Origin: Nocardioides daejeonensis
Lineage (GTDB): Bacteria; Actinomycetota; Actinomycetes; Propionibacteriales; Nocardioidaceae
Length of the DNA: 64,000 bases
Assembly: GCF_003194585.1 (NCBI RefSeq)
Contig: NZ_QHKZ01000002.1
Location: 1 to 64,000 of the forward strand
Reading direction: 5' to 3'
This document shows positions 29,769 through 41,239 of the stretch, in pieces; the stretch's first letter is position 1; every line of letters begins with the position of its first letter. Both the position numbers and the translations under genes were made by a program. The notes beneath the pieces were generated by a model, which ran no database searches, was not told where the DNA came from, and saw nothing but the letters and a program-made list of their open reading frames with translations.

Positions 29769-30739
29769 GAGACTGCCTCCTCGATCTCCGCCTCCGGCTC
29801 CTCGGCACGGTGGCCGGTGAGGCGGAGGAAGACGTCGTCCAGGGTGGGCCGCTTCAGGCCCAGGTCGTCGAGCTCGATGCCGGTGCCCTCGAAGGCCACC
29901 GCGATCCTCGTCATGTCGGCGAGCCCGTCAGCGGGTGCGGTGAGCTGACGCGCGTTCGGCTCCACGTGCACCTCTGGTACGACGGAGCGGATCACCGCCT
30001 CCGCGCTGCCCAGGTCGGCGGCGTGGGAGACGGTCACCACCACGGCAGCCGCGCCTGAGGAGTCCTTGAGCTGGAGCGGCGTGCCTTCGGCGATCACGTT
30101 GCCTTGATCGATCACGACGATCCGGTCGGCCAGCTGATCGGCCTCCTCCAGGTACTGCGTGGTCAGCAACAGGGTGGTGCCCCCGTCGACCAGCTCCCGC
30201 AGCACGTCCCACAGCTCGACGCGGCTGCGCGGGTCGAGGCCTGTGGTCGGCTCGTCGAGGAAGAGCACCGGCGGCGTGGCGACCAGGCTGACCGCGAGGT
30301 CGAGTCGTCGCCGCATCCCCCCGGAGTACTCCTTGACCACCTTGTTGCCGGCCTCGACCAGGGAGAAGCGCTCCAGCAGGTCTTCGGTGGCTCGGCGCAT
30401 GTAGGTCGCGGAGAGGCCGTAGAGCGCACCGATCAGGCGCAGGTTCTCCCGGCCGGTGAGCAGCTCGTCGACGGTCGCCGCCTGGCCGGTCAGGCCCATG
30501 CTGCGGCGTACGGCGGCAGGCTCGCGGACCACATCGTGGCCCGCCACCCGCGCGGTCCCCGACGTCGGCACCGTCAGGGTCGTCATCATGCGTACCGTCG
30601 TCGTCTTGCCGGCACCGTTGGGGCCAAGCAGGCCGAGCACCGTGCCCTGCGGCACCGAGAAGCTGACGCCGTCGACGGCGCGCTGCTCCCCGAACTCCTT
30701 GACGAGGTCGATCGCCTCGATCGCGGGTGGATCACCCAT
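29765..30739 (-). CDS. ABC exporter ATPase (DrrA-like)
   Basis: A 324-aa ATP-binding subunit. Walker A LGLLGPNGAGKTTTVRM near residue 40, Q-loop GLTGQAATVDELLTG, signature EYSGGMRRRLDLAVSL, Walker [17 protein letters not shown], and the DrrA-type C-terminal extension (residues about 230-324, RPTLDDVFLRLTGHRAEE). ATG start. It is divergent from a second ABC ATPase at 30910, with 170 bp between them. Confidence 0.93.
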   Translation of the reverse strand: MGDPPAIEAIDLVKEFGEQRAVDGVSFSVPQGTVLGLLGPNGAGKTTTVRMMTTLTVPTSGTARVAGHDVVREPAAVRRSMGLTGQAATVDELLTGRENLRLIGALYGLSATYMRRATEDLLERFSLVEAGNKVVKEYSGGMRRRLDLAVSLVATPPVLFLDEPTTGLDPRSRVELWDVLRELVDGGTTLLLTTQYLEEADQLADRIVVIDQGNVIAEGTPLQLKDSSGAAAVVVTVSHAADLGSAEAVIRSVVPEVHVEPNARQLTAPADGLADMTRIAVAFEGTGIELDDLGLKRPTLDDVFLRLTGHRAEEPEAEIEEAVS

Positions 30740-30909
30740 GCGCTTCCTCCTGTGATTGTCGTGGCCGTGCGCAGAAGGATGGACTCGCCGGGGCCAGCGA
30801 ACTCATCGCACACTCGTGCCCTGTCACGCTACTGACCGGGGCAGGCACGCTGCCAGCGGTTTTGCGGCCTGCCTGCGACCGGCACCGGGCGCCTTCCTAG
30901 ACTGTCCGC

Positions 30910-31863
30910 GTGTCGACTCCCCCAGCCTCCGCAGCCGAGGCCGCCGTCGAGATCGACGGCCTCGTGATGCGCTACGGCGACAAGGTCGCGGTCGACGGGC
31001 TCTCCCTGCGGGTCGAGCGCGGCACCATCACCGCGGTCCTCGGACCCAACGGCGCCGGCAAGACGACGACGCTGGAGACCTGCGAGGGCTTCCGCAAGGC
31101 ACAGGCGGGCACCGTCCGCGTGCTGGGCCTCGACCCACACCGTCAGCGCCAGCAGCTGCTCCCCCGGATCGGCGTGATGCTGCAGGCGGGTGGCGCCTGG
31201 TCCGGCGTGCGCGCCGAGGAGATGCTGCGGCACATCGCGGCGTTGCACGCCCACCCGCTGCCGATCGAGCCGCTGGTCGAACGCCTCGGGCTCGGCGAGT
31301 GCGGCCGCACTCCCTATCGGCGACTCTCAGGCGGCCAGCAGCAGCGCCTGGGCCTGGCGATGGCCGTCGTCGGCCGACCGGAGCTCTGCTTCGTCGACGA
31401 GCCGACGGCGGGGATGGATCCTGCTGCGCGGCGTACGACCTGGGAGCTCTTGGAGGAGCTGCGCGCCGATGGCGTGACGATCGTGCTCACCACGCACTAC
31501 ATGGACGAGGCAGAGCGCCTGGCCGACCTCGTCCACGTCATCGACCACGGCCGGCTGATCGCCTCCGGAAGCCCCTTCGAGCTGACCCGGAGCCGCGGCA
31601 GCGCCACGATCCGCCTGGTGGTCACCGACCCGTTCCCGCCCGAGGCGCCCGCCTCCCTGCAGCGGACCCTCGGACCGACGGCGGAGGTACGCCCGCTCAA
31701 CGAGCAGAGCCTGCTGATCAGCGGCGACGCCGACGCCACCACGCTGGCGAAGGTGTCGGCGTGGTGCGAGGAGCACAACGTCCTCCCGGAGTCGCTGACC
31801 CTGGGCCAGAACACCCTGGAGGACGTCTTCCTCCAGCTGACCGGACGGGGGCTGGGCGCGTGA
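30910..31863 (+). CDS. ABC exporter ATPase (second, divergent system)
   Basis: A 317-aa ATPase of the CcmA/DrrA type. Walker A is VLGPNGAGKTTTLETCEGF in part GPNGAGKTT near residue 45; the signature is RLSGGQQQRLGLAMAV; Walker B is LCFVDEPTAGMDPAAR; and the tail ends LEDVFLQLTGRGLG. GTG start with TAGACT ending exactly 6 nt before it, so likely leaderless. Coupled by GTGA to the permease. In Nocardioidaceae-like genomes such a pair often precedes ctaA; the substrate is unknown. Confidence 0.92.
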   Translation: MSTPPASAAEAAVEIDGLVMRYGDKVAVDGLSLRVERGTITAVLGPNGAGKTTTLETCEGFRKAQAGTVRVLGLDPHRQRQQLLPRIGVMLQAGGAWSGVRAEEMLRHIAALHAHPLPIEPLVERLGLGECGRTPYRRLSGGQQQRLGLAMAVVGRPELCFVDEPTAGMDPAARRTTWELLEELRADGVTIVLTTHYMDEAERLADLVHVIDHGRLIASGSPFELTRSRGSATIRLVVTDPFPPEAPASLQRTLGPTAEVRPLNEQSLLISGDADATTLAKVSAWCEEHNVLPESLTLGQNTLEDVFLQLTGRGLGA

Positions 31864-32636
31864 GCCAAGGGACCTTCACACCGGCCCCGGGCGCGGCGCC
31901 GCTGCACCGCCAGGTGCGTGCGCAGGCCGCCATGGAGACGAAGCTGCTGCTTCGCAACGGCGAGCAGCTGCTGCTTGCCGTGGTCATCCCGGTGCTGGCA
32001 CTCGTCGGCGGCACCCTCGCTGCCCGACGTCTCGACCTCGACCTGGCCCACGAACCCGTCGACGTGCTCACTCCGGGCGTCTTGGCGTTGGCCGTCATGT
32101 CGACCGCGTTCACCTCGCTCGCGATCGCCACCGGCTTCGAGCGCCGCTACGGACTCCTCAAGCGGCTGGGCGCCTCGCCGCTGCCGCGGATCGGGCTGTT
32201 GCTGGGGAAGGTGTTGGCGCTCCTGCTCGTGCAGCTGCTGCAGGCCGTGGTGATCTGTGCGGTGGCGCTCGGCCTCGGCTGGCGCCCCGGCGGCGGCGTA
32301 CTCGGTGCGGTGGTCGCCGTCCTGGCGGCTCTGCTGGGCACCTGCACCTTCGCGGGACTCGGGCTCGCCCTGGCCGGCGCGCTCCGCGCGGAGGCGACGT
32401 TGGCCGCCGCCAACCTCATCTACCTGCTCCTCATGATGGGCGGCGGCATCGTCCTGCCCCGTGACACGTACGGCGCCGCGGAGGGTCCGCTGCAGCTGCT
32501 GCCGTCGGCAGCACTCGGCGATGCGCTGCGGACGGCCCTCTGGGACGGCCGCGCCGACGCGGTGGCCTTCCTCGTCCTGCTGGTGTGGGCGGTGCTCGGC
32601 GCCGGCCTGGCCAGTCGTCTCTTCAAGTGGGAGTAA
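31860..32636 (+). CDS. ABC-2 type permease
   Basis: A 258-aa membrane protein with about six helices. The N-terminal amphipathic region APLHRQVRAQAAMETKLLLRN, in part AAMETKLLLRNGEQLLL, precedes VVIPVLALVGGTLAARR. FERRYGLLKRLGASPLPR is the conserved ABC-2 loop near residue 100, and GGGIVLPRDTYG and LPSAALGDALR follow. GTG start overlapping the ATPase stop. It ends 2 nt before ctaA, so it may be co-transcribed with heme A synthesis. Confidence 0.88.
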   Translation: MSQGTFTPAPGAAPLHRQVRAQAAMETKLLLRNGEQLLLAVVIPVLALVGGTLAARRLDLDLAHEPVDVLTPGVLALAVMSTAFTSLAIATGFERRYGLLKRLGASPLPRIGLLLGKVLALLLVQLLQAVVICAVALGLGWRPGGGVLGAVVAVLAALLGTCTFAGLGLALAGALRAEATLAAANLIYLLLMMGGGIVLPRDTYGAAEGPLQLLPSAALGDALRTALWDGRADAVAFLVLLVWAVLGAGLASRLFKWE

Positions 32637-32638
32637 GC

Positions 32639-33550
32639 ATGCGCACCCGGCTCGCCTCGTGGCTCTGGCCCCTGGCGGTGGCCAACATCCTGGCCAACAT
32701 CGGCATCGTGGTGACCGGTGCGGCCGTCCGGCTGACCGGCTCCGGCCTGGGCTGCTCGACCTGGCCTCGCTGCACCGACGAGTCGTACGCCGCGCACCCG
32801 GAGCTGGGGATCCACGGCGCGATCGAGTTCGGCAACCGGCTGTTGACCTTCGTGCTCGCGGCGGTGGCGATCCTGTGCTTCCTCTCCGCGCTGTGGAGCG
32901 GCGACCGCAGGGCCACCCGGCTCTCCTTCGTGATCGGTCTCTACATCCCGCTCCAAGCGGTCATCGGCGGCATCACGGTGCTCACCGACCTCAACCCATG
33001 GGTCGTAGCGCTGCACTTCATCTCGTCGATGGTGATCATCGGCTTCTGCCTGGCCCTGCTGGACCACCTGCGCAGCCCCACCCGGCCCGCGGCCCCGTCC
33101 CTGCCCCGTCGGCTCGCCGACGCCATCCTCGGCGTCGGCGCCGCCACGCTCTACCTGGGCACGGTCGTCACCGGCGCCGGGCCGCACGCCGGAGATCAGG
33201 ACGCCAAGCGCAACGGCCTCGACCCGGCCGTCGCCTCCTACGTCCACGCCGCTGCGGTCGCCGTGCTGATCGTGCTCACCGTGGCCCTGCTGGTCGTCGC
33301 GCTGCGCTCCGGGGACCGCTGGCTGAGCGTCGTCACCGGAGCGTTGCTCGGCATCGAGCTCGCTCAGGGACTGGTCGGCTGGGTGCAGTACCTGACCGAC
33401 CTTCCGGTCCTGCTCGTCGCCTTGCACATGCTGGGAGCCTCACTCCTCGCGGCGGGCCTCGCCCGCATCTGGCTAGCGGTGCGCCCGCACACCTCCGCAG
33501 CCGACCACACCGGCCGCCTCTACTCCTGGGCGACCGGCTCCCCCCGCTGA
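32639..33550 (+). CDS. ctaA: Heme A synthase (CtaA/COX15)
   Basis: Membrane enzyme oxidising heme O to heme A for aa3-type cytochrome oxidase. A 303-aa protein with eight predicted helices. The N-half has VVTGAAVRLTGSGLGCSTWP with a Cys pair CSTWPRC, and His ligands in GIHGAIEFGNRLL and ALHFISSMV. The C-half repeats the pattern with SYVHAAAVAVL and ALHMLGASLL. ATG 32639 follows GGGAG. A hairpin at 33564-33594 just after the stop may terminate it. Confidence 0.95.
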   Translation: MRTRLASWLWPLAVANILANIGIVVTGAAVRLTGSGLGCSTWPRCTDESYAAHPELGIHGAIEFGNRLLTFVLAAVAILCFLSALWSGDRRATRLSFVIGLYIPLQAVIGGITVLTDLNPWVVALHFISSMVIIGFCLALLDHLRSPTRPAAPSLPRRLADAILGVGAATLYLGTVVTGAGPHAGDQDAKRNGLDPAVASYVHAAAVAVLIVLTVALLVVALRSGDRWLSVVTGALLGIELAQGLVGWVQYLTDLPVLLVALHMLGASLLAAGLARIWLAVRPHTSAADHTGRLYSWATGSPR

Positions 33551-33563
33551 CGCCCCAAGCACC

Positions 33564-33594
33564 ACAAGTTTCCCCGCCCGGGCGGGGAACTTGT
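33564..33594 (+). terminator. Hairpin after ctaA (left end of the inverted-repeat element)
   Basis: ACAAGTT then CCCCGCCC pair with GGGCGGGG then AACTTGT with one bulged T, 13 nt after the ctaA stop. A strong stem of 15 bp without a U tract. It overlaps the left terminal repeat of the element 33571-33787. Confidence 0.55.
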
Positions 33595-33787
33595 CACCTG
33601 TCGGCCGTAGCTACACACACCAGGCAATCAATTTGGTGACACAGTGCGGTGCGCAACTTGATGACACAGTGCGGTGCGGCTGCCGCCGCAGGCCTCGACG
33701 TACACCCGTCACACTTCGTCACGAAAACCTGCGCTCTGTCACTGTTGCTACAGCCGACAGGAGAGCAATTCCCCGCTCGGGCGGGGA
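33571..33787. mobile_element. MITE-like 217-bp element with 45-bp terminal inverted repeats
   Basis: Positions 33571-33615 and 33743-33787 are inverted repeats matching at 38 of 45 positions without gaps. The shared core is CCTGTCGGCYGTAGC, with palindromic outer ends built on CCCCGC/GCGGGG. Inside the left part a 23-bp unit containing TGACACAGTGCGGTGCG repeats at a 25-bp period (33631-33653 and 33656-33678, 21 of 23 matches). No credible gene is present. Subterminal repeats plus inverted ends suggest the relic of a transposon, perhaps of an IS with multiple terminal binding sites, but no family was identified and no target duplication is clear. Confidence 0.5.
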
Positions 33788-33791
33788 ATTG
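33766..33791 (-). terminator. Hairpin after ctaB (right end of the inverted-repeat element)
   Basis: CAATTCCCCGC pairs perfectly with GCGGGGAATTG around TCGG, 16 nt beyond the ctaB stop on the minus strand. It mirrors the hairpin after ctaA. Confidence 0.55.
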
Positions 33792-33807
33792 GCAAGACCT
33801 GAACAGC

Positions 33808-34821
33808 TCAGAAGTGCAGAAGCGGATCGATGGCGACCGCGACGAAGAGCAGGCTCAGGTAGAGGTTGGAGTGGTGGAAGAGGCGCATCGGGCGGATGAC
33901 TGCCAGGTCCTCACTGCTCCGGGCACGCTTCCAGAGCTTGTGCGCCTCGACGAGGAAGATCGCGCCGAGAACGGCGGCCACGACGGGGTAGAACCATCCG
34001 GTCTCCGCGACCGGCCACAGCACCAACGAGGTCGCGACCATGACCCAGCTGTAGAGCACGATCTGCTTGCCGACCTCGGCCGCGGGCTTGACCACCGGCA
34101 GCATCGGGACGTCGACGTTGCGATAGTCCTCCCGGTAGCGCAGGGCCAGCGCCCAGGTGTGTGGCGGCGTCCAGAAGAAGACCACGAGGAAGAGCACCAC
34201 CGGCGTCCAGGCGAGTTCGCCGGTGACGGCGGTCCAGCCGATGAGAGCCGGGAAGCAGCCAGCCAAGCCGCCCCAGACGATGTTCTGCGTGGTCCGACGC
34301 TTGAGCAGCATCGTGTAGACGAAGACGTAGAACGCGTTGGCGCCCAGCGACAGCGTCGCGGAGAGCGGGTTGACCCAAGCCAGCAGGACGATCGTCGAGA
34401 GCACCGCGAGCACGGTCGCGAAGATCAGCGCCGACCACGGCGAGACGATGTGGCGGGGCAGCGCGCGGCGTCGGGTGCGGCGCATCTGCTCGTCGATGTC
34501 GCGGTCGTAGACGCAGTTGTACGTCGACGCCGAGCCGGCCGACAGCGTGCCGCCGATCACCGTGGCCACGACGAGCTTGAGCTCCGGGATGCCGCGCTCG
34601 GCGAAGAACATCACCGGCACGGTGGTGAGCAACAGCAGCTCGATCACCCGCGGCTTGGTGAGGCCGATGTAGGCGGCGACGACGTCCTTCCAGGTCGCGC
34701 GTTCCGGATCGCTCGACCCGGGCACAGCGCCGGTAGGACCGGTCTGCTGAGCGCCTGCAGCCGACTGGCCGACGTACGTCACATGAACCTCGGGATGCTG
34801 AGCGGTGGGGCAATGGCTCAC
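33808..34821 (-). CDS. ctaB: Protoheme IX farnesyltransferase (heme O synthase)
   Basis: UbiA-family membrane prenyltransferase making heme O. The first Asp-rich motif is NCVYDRDIDEQMRRT near residue 100, and the second region is YREDYRNVDVPMLPVV near residue 230, with WTPPHTWALAL between. About nine helices; 337 aa. The N-terminal 45 residues are low in homology: GTG 34821 is far from a ribosome site, and a GTG further in (VTYVGQ) after GAGG is an alternative start. It converges on ctaA, whose product uses heme O, and is divergent from tkt. Confidence 0.94.
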   Translation of the reverse strand: MSHCPTAQHPEVHVTYVGQSAAGAQQTGPTGAVPGSSDPERATWKDVVAAYIGLTKPRVIELLLLTTVPVMFFAERGIPELKLVVATVIGGTLSAGSASTYNCVYDRDIDEQMRRTRRRALPRHIVSPWSALIFATVLAVLSTIVLLAWVNPLSATLSLGANAFYVFVYTMLLKRRTTQNIVWGGLAGCFPALIGWTAVTGELAWTPVVLFLVVFFWTPPHTWALALRYREDYRNVDVPMLPVVKPAAEVGKQIVLYSWVMVATSLVLWPVAETGWFYPVVAAVLGAIFLVEAHKLWKRARSSEDLAVIRPMRLFHHSNLYLSLLFVAVAIDPLLHF

Positions 34822-34901
34822 GACGAGCCGAAGGTGAGTCTATCGCTCCCCTTGAGTAGGCTCGGACGCAGCCCACGACGCTGATTTGGAGAGGAACCCC
34901 C
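34822..34901. promoter_or_regulatory. Divergent ctaB/tkt promoter region
   Basis: 80 bp between divergent starts. A minus-strand TAGACT (34842-34837) could serve ctaB, and a plus-strand TAGGCT (34857-34862) could serve tkt. Clear -35 elements are not seen for either. tkt has GAGAGGAA before its TTG start. Confidence 0.35.
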
Positions 34902-37004
<2,103 letters not shown>

Positions 37005-37031
37005 CCAACCCCGACCATCACGGAGGCGACC

Positions 37032-38132
37032 ATGAACGACCGCTTGAAGGCACTGTCCGACTCCGGTGTCTCGGTCTGGCTCGATGACCTGTCCCGGGAG
37101 CGGATCGAGTCCGGCAACCTGGCCGATCTCGTCCGCGAGCGCTCGGTGGTCGGCGTGACCACCAACCCGACCATCTTCGCGGGTGCGCTCGCCGACGGCG
37201 AGCGCTACACCGAGCAGATCCGCACGCTGGTGGCCGCCGGGGCGAACGTCGACGAGGTGATCCACGCCCTCACCACCGACGACGTCCGCAACGCCTGCGA
37301 CGTGCTCGCGCCGGTCTACGCGGCCACGCCGGCCGACGGCCGGGTCTCTATCGAGGTCTCCCCCGACCTGGCCATGGACACCGATGCCACGGTGGCCGAG
37401 GCACGCGACCTGTGGGCCACCGTGGACCGCCCCAACCTGATGGTGAAGATCCCGGCGACCGAGCCGGGCCTGCCGGCGATCACCGCTGCGATCGCCGAGG
37501 GAATCAGTGTCAACGTCACCCTGATCTTCAGCCTGGAGCGCTACCGCGCGGTCATGGACGCCTACCTCGCCGGCCTCGAGCAGGCCCAGGCCCGGGGCAT
37601 CGACATCGCCGGCATCCACTCGGTCGCCTCCTTCTTCGTCTCGCGGGTCGACTCGGAGGTCGACAAGCGGCTGGATGCGCTCGGGACCGAGGCAGCGGCG
37701 GCACTGCGCGGCAAGGCGGCCCTCGCCAACGCCTACCTCGCCTACGAGGCGCACGCCGAGGTCTTCGACTCAGCGCGCTTCCAGGCCCTGCCTGGAGCCA
37801 ACGTGCAGCGTCCCCTCTGGGCGTCCACGGGGGTCAAGGACCCGGCGTACCCCGACACCCTCTATGTCACCGATCTGGTGGTGGCCGACTGCGTCAACAC
37901 CATGCCGGAGAAGACCCTCGAGGCGTTCGCCGATCACGGCGAGCTCACCGGCGACACCGTCACTGGGCGCGGCCCGGAGTCGGCAGCGCTCTTCACCGCC
38001 CTGGCGGAGGCCGGCGTCGACTTCGATGACGTGCTGGAGCTGCTCGAGCGCGAGGGTGTGGAGAAGTTCGTCGTCTCCTGGGGCGAGCTCGTCGCCACCG
38101 TCACCGACCAGATGGCGGTGGTCGGCGCGTGA
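37032..38132 (+). CDS. tal: Transaldolase
   Basis: Transfers dihydroxyacetone units in the pentose phosphate pathway. [13 protein letters not shown] near the N-terminus, [17 protein letters not shown], the Schiff-base lysine in [13 protein letters not shown] near residue 140, [15 protein letters not shown], and [20 protein letters not shown] are the long actinobacterial TalB-type signatures. 366 aa. GGAGG precedes the ATG. Its stop overlaps pgi in GTGA. Confidence 0.96.
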   Translation: MNDRLKALSDSGVSVWLDDLSRERIESGNLADLVRERSVVGVTTNPTIFAGALADGERYTEQIRTLVAAGANVDEVIHALTTDDVRNACDVLAPVYAATPADGRVSIEVSPDLAMDTDATVAEARDLWATVDRPNLMVKIPATEPGLPAITAAIAEGISVNVTLIFSLERYRAVMDAYLAGLEQAQARGIDIAGIHSVASFFVSRVDSEVDKRLDALGTEAAAALRGKAALANAYLAYEAHAEVFDSARFQALPGANVQRPLWASTGVKDPAYPDTLYVTDLVVADCVNTMPEKTLEAFADHGELTGDTVTGRGPESAALFTALAEAGVDFDDVLELLEREGVEKFVVSWGELVATVTDQMAVVGA

Positions 38133-39748
38133 CCGGCGCCGGCTGGGCCCTGGAGCTCGAACTCCCCGGCGGGATCGACCTGGCCGAGACTCTGCAGCGC
38201 CTGGTCGACGACCGGGTCGCCTCCCGGATCGCCGCGCACGACGCCTCACTCTGGGGCGAGGAGGCGAAGGAGGAGGCCGCCAAGCGCCTGGGCTGGACCG
38301 ATCTCCACGAGCGCTCCCGACCCCTGGTGGCGCCGATCTCCGCGCTGCGGCGAGATTTCGCCGACGCCGGCATCACCCGCATCGTGCTCTGCGGCATGGG
38401 GGGCTCCTCCCTTGCGCCCGAGGTGATCTGCACCGCCGCCGACCGCGACCTGGAGATGCTGGACTCCTCCTCCCCCGACGTCGTACGCCGCGCGCTCGCC
38501 GGTGACCTCCACCGCACCGTGGTCGTGGTCAGCAGCAAGTCCGGCGGCACGGTCGAGACCGACAGCCACCGGCGCTCCTTTGAGGCCGCCTTCCGGGCCG
38601 CCGGGATCGACCCCGCTCAGCGGATCGTGGTCGTGACCGACCCCGGCTCCCCGCTCGACGAGCAGGCGATGGCCTCGGGGTTCCGGGTGTTCCATGCCGA
38701 CCCCATGGTCGGCGGCCGCTATTCGGCGCTGAGCGCCTTCGGCCTGGTCCCCTCCGGCTTGGCCGGCGTCGACATCGAGCGCCTGCTCGACGAGGCCGCG
38801 TCGGTGGCCCCAGCCACGGCCGATGACGATCCCGACAACCCGATCCTCCGCCTGGGGGCCCTGCTCGCACTCGCCGTCCGGGCAGGGGTCGACAAGGCGG
38901 TCCTCGCCGACACCGACGCCGACCGGGCCGGGCTGGGCAGCTGGATCGAGCAGCTCGTCGCCGAGTCGACGGGCAAGGAGGGCACCGGTGTGCTGCCGAT
39001 CAGCGTGCCTTCCACCCATGCTCCCAACTTCGACCCCAGCACCCCCGACTGCGTGCTGTGCACGTGGGGCGAGGTGTCGGTCTTCGACCGGATCCGGCCG
39101 GCCTCGGGCTTCGGTGCGCACCTGTGCGCGCCGCTGGGTGCCCAGTTCCTGATCTGGGAGGGCGCGGTCGCTGTGGCGAGCCGCCTGCTGGAGATCAACC
39201 CGTTCGACCAGCCCGACGTCGAGAGCGCGAAAGCCGCTGCCCGGGAGATGCTCTCCGGTGACGCGCCCCAGGACTCCCCCACCTTCGTCGACGGTCCCGT
39301 GCAGGTCTTCGCCGGCGATTGGCTACCCCCTGAGGTTGCCGACGCCCGGAGCGCGCTGCGTGCTCTGCTCACGCAGATCGATCCGGTCCGTGGCTACCTC
39401 AGCATCCAGGCCTACCTCGACGACGAGCGCGACGGCGCCGTGGCCGGCCTACGGGAGTCGCTCGCGACTCGCACCGGTAGGCCGGTCACGTTCGGTTGGG
39501 CTCCCCGCTTCCTGCACTCCACCGGCCAGTACCACAAGGGCGGACCGCAGACCGGAGTCTTCCTGCAGCTCTCCTGCGACCCGGAAGCTGATCTCGAGAT
39601 CCCGGGCCGCGAGTTCACGTTCGCCGAGTTCCAGGCCTCCCAGGCGGTCGGCGACGCCCACGTGCTGAGCCGGCGCGGGCGTCCGGTGCTTCGCTTCCAC
39701 GCCTCCTCTCCCGCAGGATTCGCCGAATGGCTGAACAGCCTCCTCTGA
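38129..39748 (+). CDS. pgi: Glucose-6-phosphate isomerase
   Basis: SIS-fold isomerase linking glycolysis and the pentose phosphate route. [20 protein letters not shown] near residue 88 and [16 protein letters not shown] near residue 132 are the sugar-phosphate loops; the long second SIS half has [18 protein letters not shown], and [18 protein letters not shown] near residue 455 is the conserved C-terminal active-site region. 539 aa. GTG start. This longer form adjacent to tal is a known actinobacterial variety. Its end overlaps pgl by 22 nt. Confidence 0.92.
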   Translation: MTGAGWALELELPGGIDLAETLQRLVDDRVASRIAAHDASLWGEEAKEEAAKRLGWTDLHERSRPLVAPISALRRDFADAGITRIVLCGMGGSSLAPEVICTAADRDLEMLDSSSPDVVRRALAGDLHRTVVVVSSKSGGTVETDSHRRSFEAAFRAAGIDPAQRIVVVTDPGSPLDEQAMASGFRVFHADPMVGGRYSALSAFGLVPSGLAGVDIERLLDEAASVAPATADDDPDNPILRLGALLALAVRAGVDKAVLADTDADRAGLGSWIEQLVAESTGKEGTGVLPISVPSTHAPNFDPSTPDCVLCTWGEVSVFDRIRPASGFGAHLCAPLGAQFLIWEGAVAVASRLLEINPFDQPDVESAKAAAREMLSGDAPQDSPTFVDGPVQVFAGDWLPPEVADARSALRALLTQIDPVRGYLSIQAYLDDERDGAVAGLRESLATRTGRPVTFGWAPRFLHSTGQYHKGGPQTGVFLQLSCDPEADLEIPGREFTFAEFQASQAVGDAHVLSRRGRPVLRFHASSPAGFAEWLNSLL

Positions 39749-40455
39749 CCTTGCGGGTGTTTCCCGCCGCCGAGCCGCTGGCGGCGGCCGTCGCGGCCGC
39801 CCTGATCGACAGGATCGGGGCGGCTCAGCGGGCCGGTCGGGTGCCGGCGATCTGCCTCACCGGCGGGACTATCGCCGCCGCGATCCATGCCCACCTCGGC
39901 GAGCTCGGTCGCTCCGCCCACGTGGACTGGAGCAGGGTCGACTTCTGGTGGGGCGACGAGCGCTACGTCCCGCAGGGGGCACCGGAGCGCAACGACACCG
40001 AGGTGCTCGCGACCCTCCAGGCACTCGGCGTACCCGCGACGCGCCTCCACGCCATGCCTGCCTCCACGCCCGAGGGGCTGGACGCCGCTGCCATGCGGTA
40101 CGACGAGGAGCTGCGCGCTGCTGACACCGACGAGTTCGAGGTGCTGATGCTGGGCATCGGCCCGGACGGACACATCGCCTCGCTCTTCCCGGGGCGGCCG
40201 GAGCTCGTCGACAACGGCCGGATCGCGGTCGCGGTGCGCGACTCCCCGAAGCCACCGCCCGAACGGATCTCACTCACGCTGACAGCGCTGAACCAGGCTC
40301 GCGAGGTCTGGTTCGTGGCCAGCGGCGAAGGCAAGGCCGACGCCGTCGCCGCCGCTCAGCGTCACGGAGCCGTCGCGGAGCTCCCCGCCCGCGGCGTGCG
40401 CGGACGCGAGACGACGCTCTGGTGGATCGACGAAGCAGCCGCCGCCCGGCTCTGA
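39727..40455 (+). CDS. pgl: 6-phosphogluconolactonase
   Basis: DevB-type lactonase hydrolysing 6-phosphogluconolactone. VPAICLTGGTIAAAIHAHL near residue 38, VDFWWGDERYVP near residue 78, NDTEVLATLQAL, and VLMLGIGPDGHIASLFPG near residue 140 are the signatures. 242 aa. ATG at 39727 lies inside the end of pgi; no clear ribosome site. In most actinobacteria zwf and opcA precede this gene; here they are missing from the cluster. Confidence 0.94.
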   Translation: MAEQPPLTLRVFPAAEPLAAAVAAALIDRIGAAQRAGRVPAICLTGGTIAAAIHAHLGELGRSAHVDWSRVDFWWGDERYVPQGAPERNDTEVLATLQALGVPATRLHAMPASTPEGLDAAAMRYDEELRAADTDEFEVLMLGIGPDGHIASLFPGRPELVDNGRIAVAVRDSPKPPPERISLTLTALNQAREVWFVASGEGKADAVAAAQRHGAVAELPARGVRGRETTLWWIDEAAAARL

Positions 40456-40473
40456 CCGCCTGCCCCGAGGCGG
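40456..40473. terminator. Hairpin between convergent pgl and rbpA
   Basis: CCGCCT (40456-40461) and AGGCGG (40468-40473) pair around GCCCCG immediately after the pgl stop and 16 nt beyond the rbpA stop. A short GC-rich candidate for bidirectional termination, without a U tract. Confidence 0.35.
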
Positions 40474-40489
40474 AGCCTGGTACGTCGAC

Positions 40490-40849
40490 TCAGAAGATGA
40501 TGTCGCCGGCCTTGCGACGCGAGCGCAGGAGCTGCAGCGCCTCGGCAAGAATGTCTTCGGCCTCCTGGTCGGAGCGCCGCTCCTTCACGTAGGCCAGGTG
40601 CGTCTTGTAGGGCTCGATCTTCGGAGCCGGAGGCGGGTTGTCGGAGTCGACGCTGGCCGGGAGGCCGCAACGAGGGCAGTCCCACGTCTCGGGGACGGTG
40701 GCCTCGATCGCGAAGGTGATCGCCGAGCGATGGTCGTTGGCGCAGAAGTAGGTCACCTGCTGGCGCGGCGCGGCCTCGCCGCGCTCCGCCTCGCCCATCG
40801 GGCCCGATCCGATCCGGGACCCCCGGATCGCGCTGCCTGCACCAGCCAC
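40490..40849 (-). CDS. rbpA: RNA polymerase-binding protein RbpA
   Basis: Actinobacterial general transcription activator that binds sigma-A/RNA polymerase and stabilises open complexes. An N-terminal tail (AIRGSRIGSGPMGEAERGEA) leads to the zinc region TYFCANDHRSAITFA and WDCPRCGLPASVDS, then the basic linker and the sigma-interaction domain HLAYVKERRSDQEAEDILAE. 119 aa, typical. It follows secG on the minus strand. Confidence 0.97.
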   Translation of the reverse strand: MAGAGSAIRGSRIGSGPMGEAERGEAAPRQQVTYFCANDHRSAITFAIEATVPETWDCPRCGLPASVDSDNPPPAPKIEPYKTHLAYVKERRSDQEAEDILAEALQLLRSRRKAGDIIF

Positions 40850-40897
40850 CTGTTGCTCCTCTCAGCCCAGTCGCACCGCTCGGTCGAGGGACGATCC

Positions 40898-41137
40898 TCA
40901 GACGCCGCCGAAGGCGACCAGCAGCGAGAGCGCGAGGATGCATGCGGCCCAGATCAGGCCGACCCCTACCGTGAGTCGGTCGAGGTTGCGCTCAGCCACC
41001 GAGGAACCGCCCAGACCACTGGACACGCCGCCGCCGAACATATCGGACAGACCGCCCCCGCGTCCCTTGTGAAGGAGCACGAGCAGGATCAGCAGCAGGC
41101 TGCTGATCACGAGGATGATGGTGAAGACGAGTTCCAC
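40898..41137 (-). CDS. secG: Preprotein translocase subunit SecG
   Basis: Small SecYEG subunit with two membrane helices (VFTIILVISSLLLILLVLL and GVGLIWAACILALSLLV). The cytoplasmic loop HKGRGGGLSDMFGGGVSSG is the family signature. GTG 41137 gives 79 aa; the open frame reaching 41248 has an unrelated basic extension. Downstream of tpiA in the usual order, but here separated from it by the plus-strand exporter gene. Confidence 0.94.
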   Translation of the reverse strand: MELVFTIILVISSLLLILLVLLHKGRGGGLSDMFGGGVSSGLGGSSVAERNLDRLTVGVGLIWAACILALSLLVAFGGV

Positions 41138-41239
41138 GTGACCAACCCTAACCGACAGGTGCGTGACCCACCGCACCCGGCTGCCCTTCGACACGGATCC
41201 GCTGTTGCTCCGGCCGCGAACCATCTCTAGCGTCGCCCT

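Noticed and set aside
33591..33899. Small gene inside the ctaA/ctaB inverted-repeat element
   Set aside because: The frames cross the terminal repeats and the end of ctaB, with no ribosome site or homology seen.
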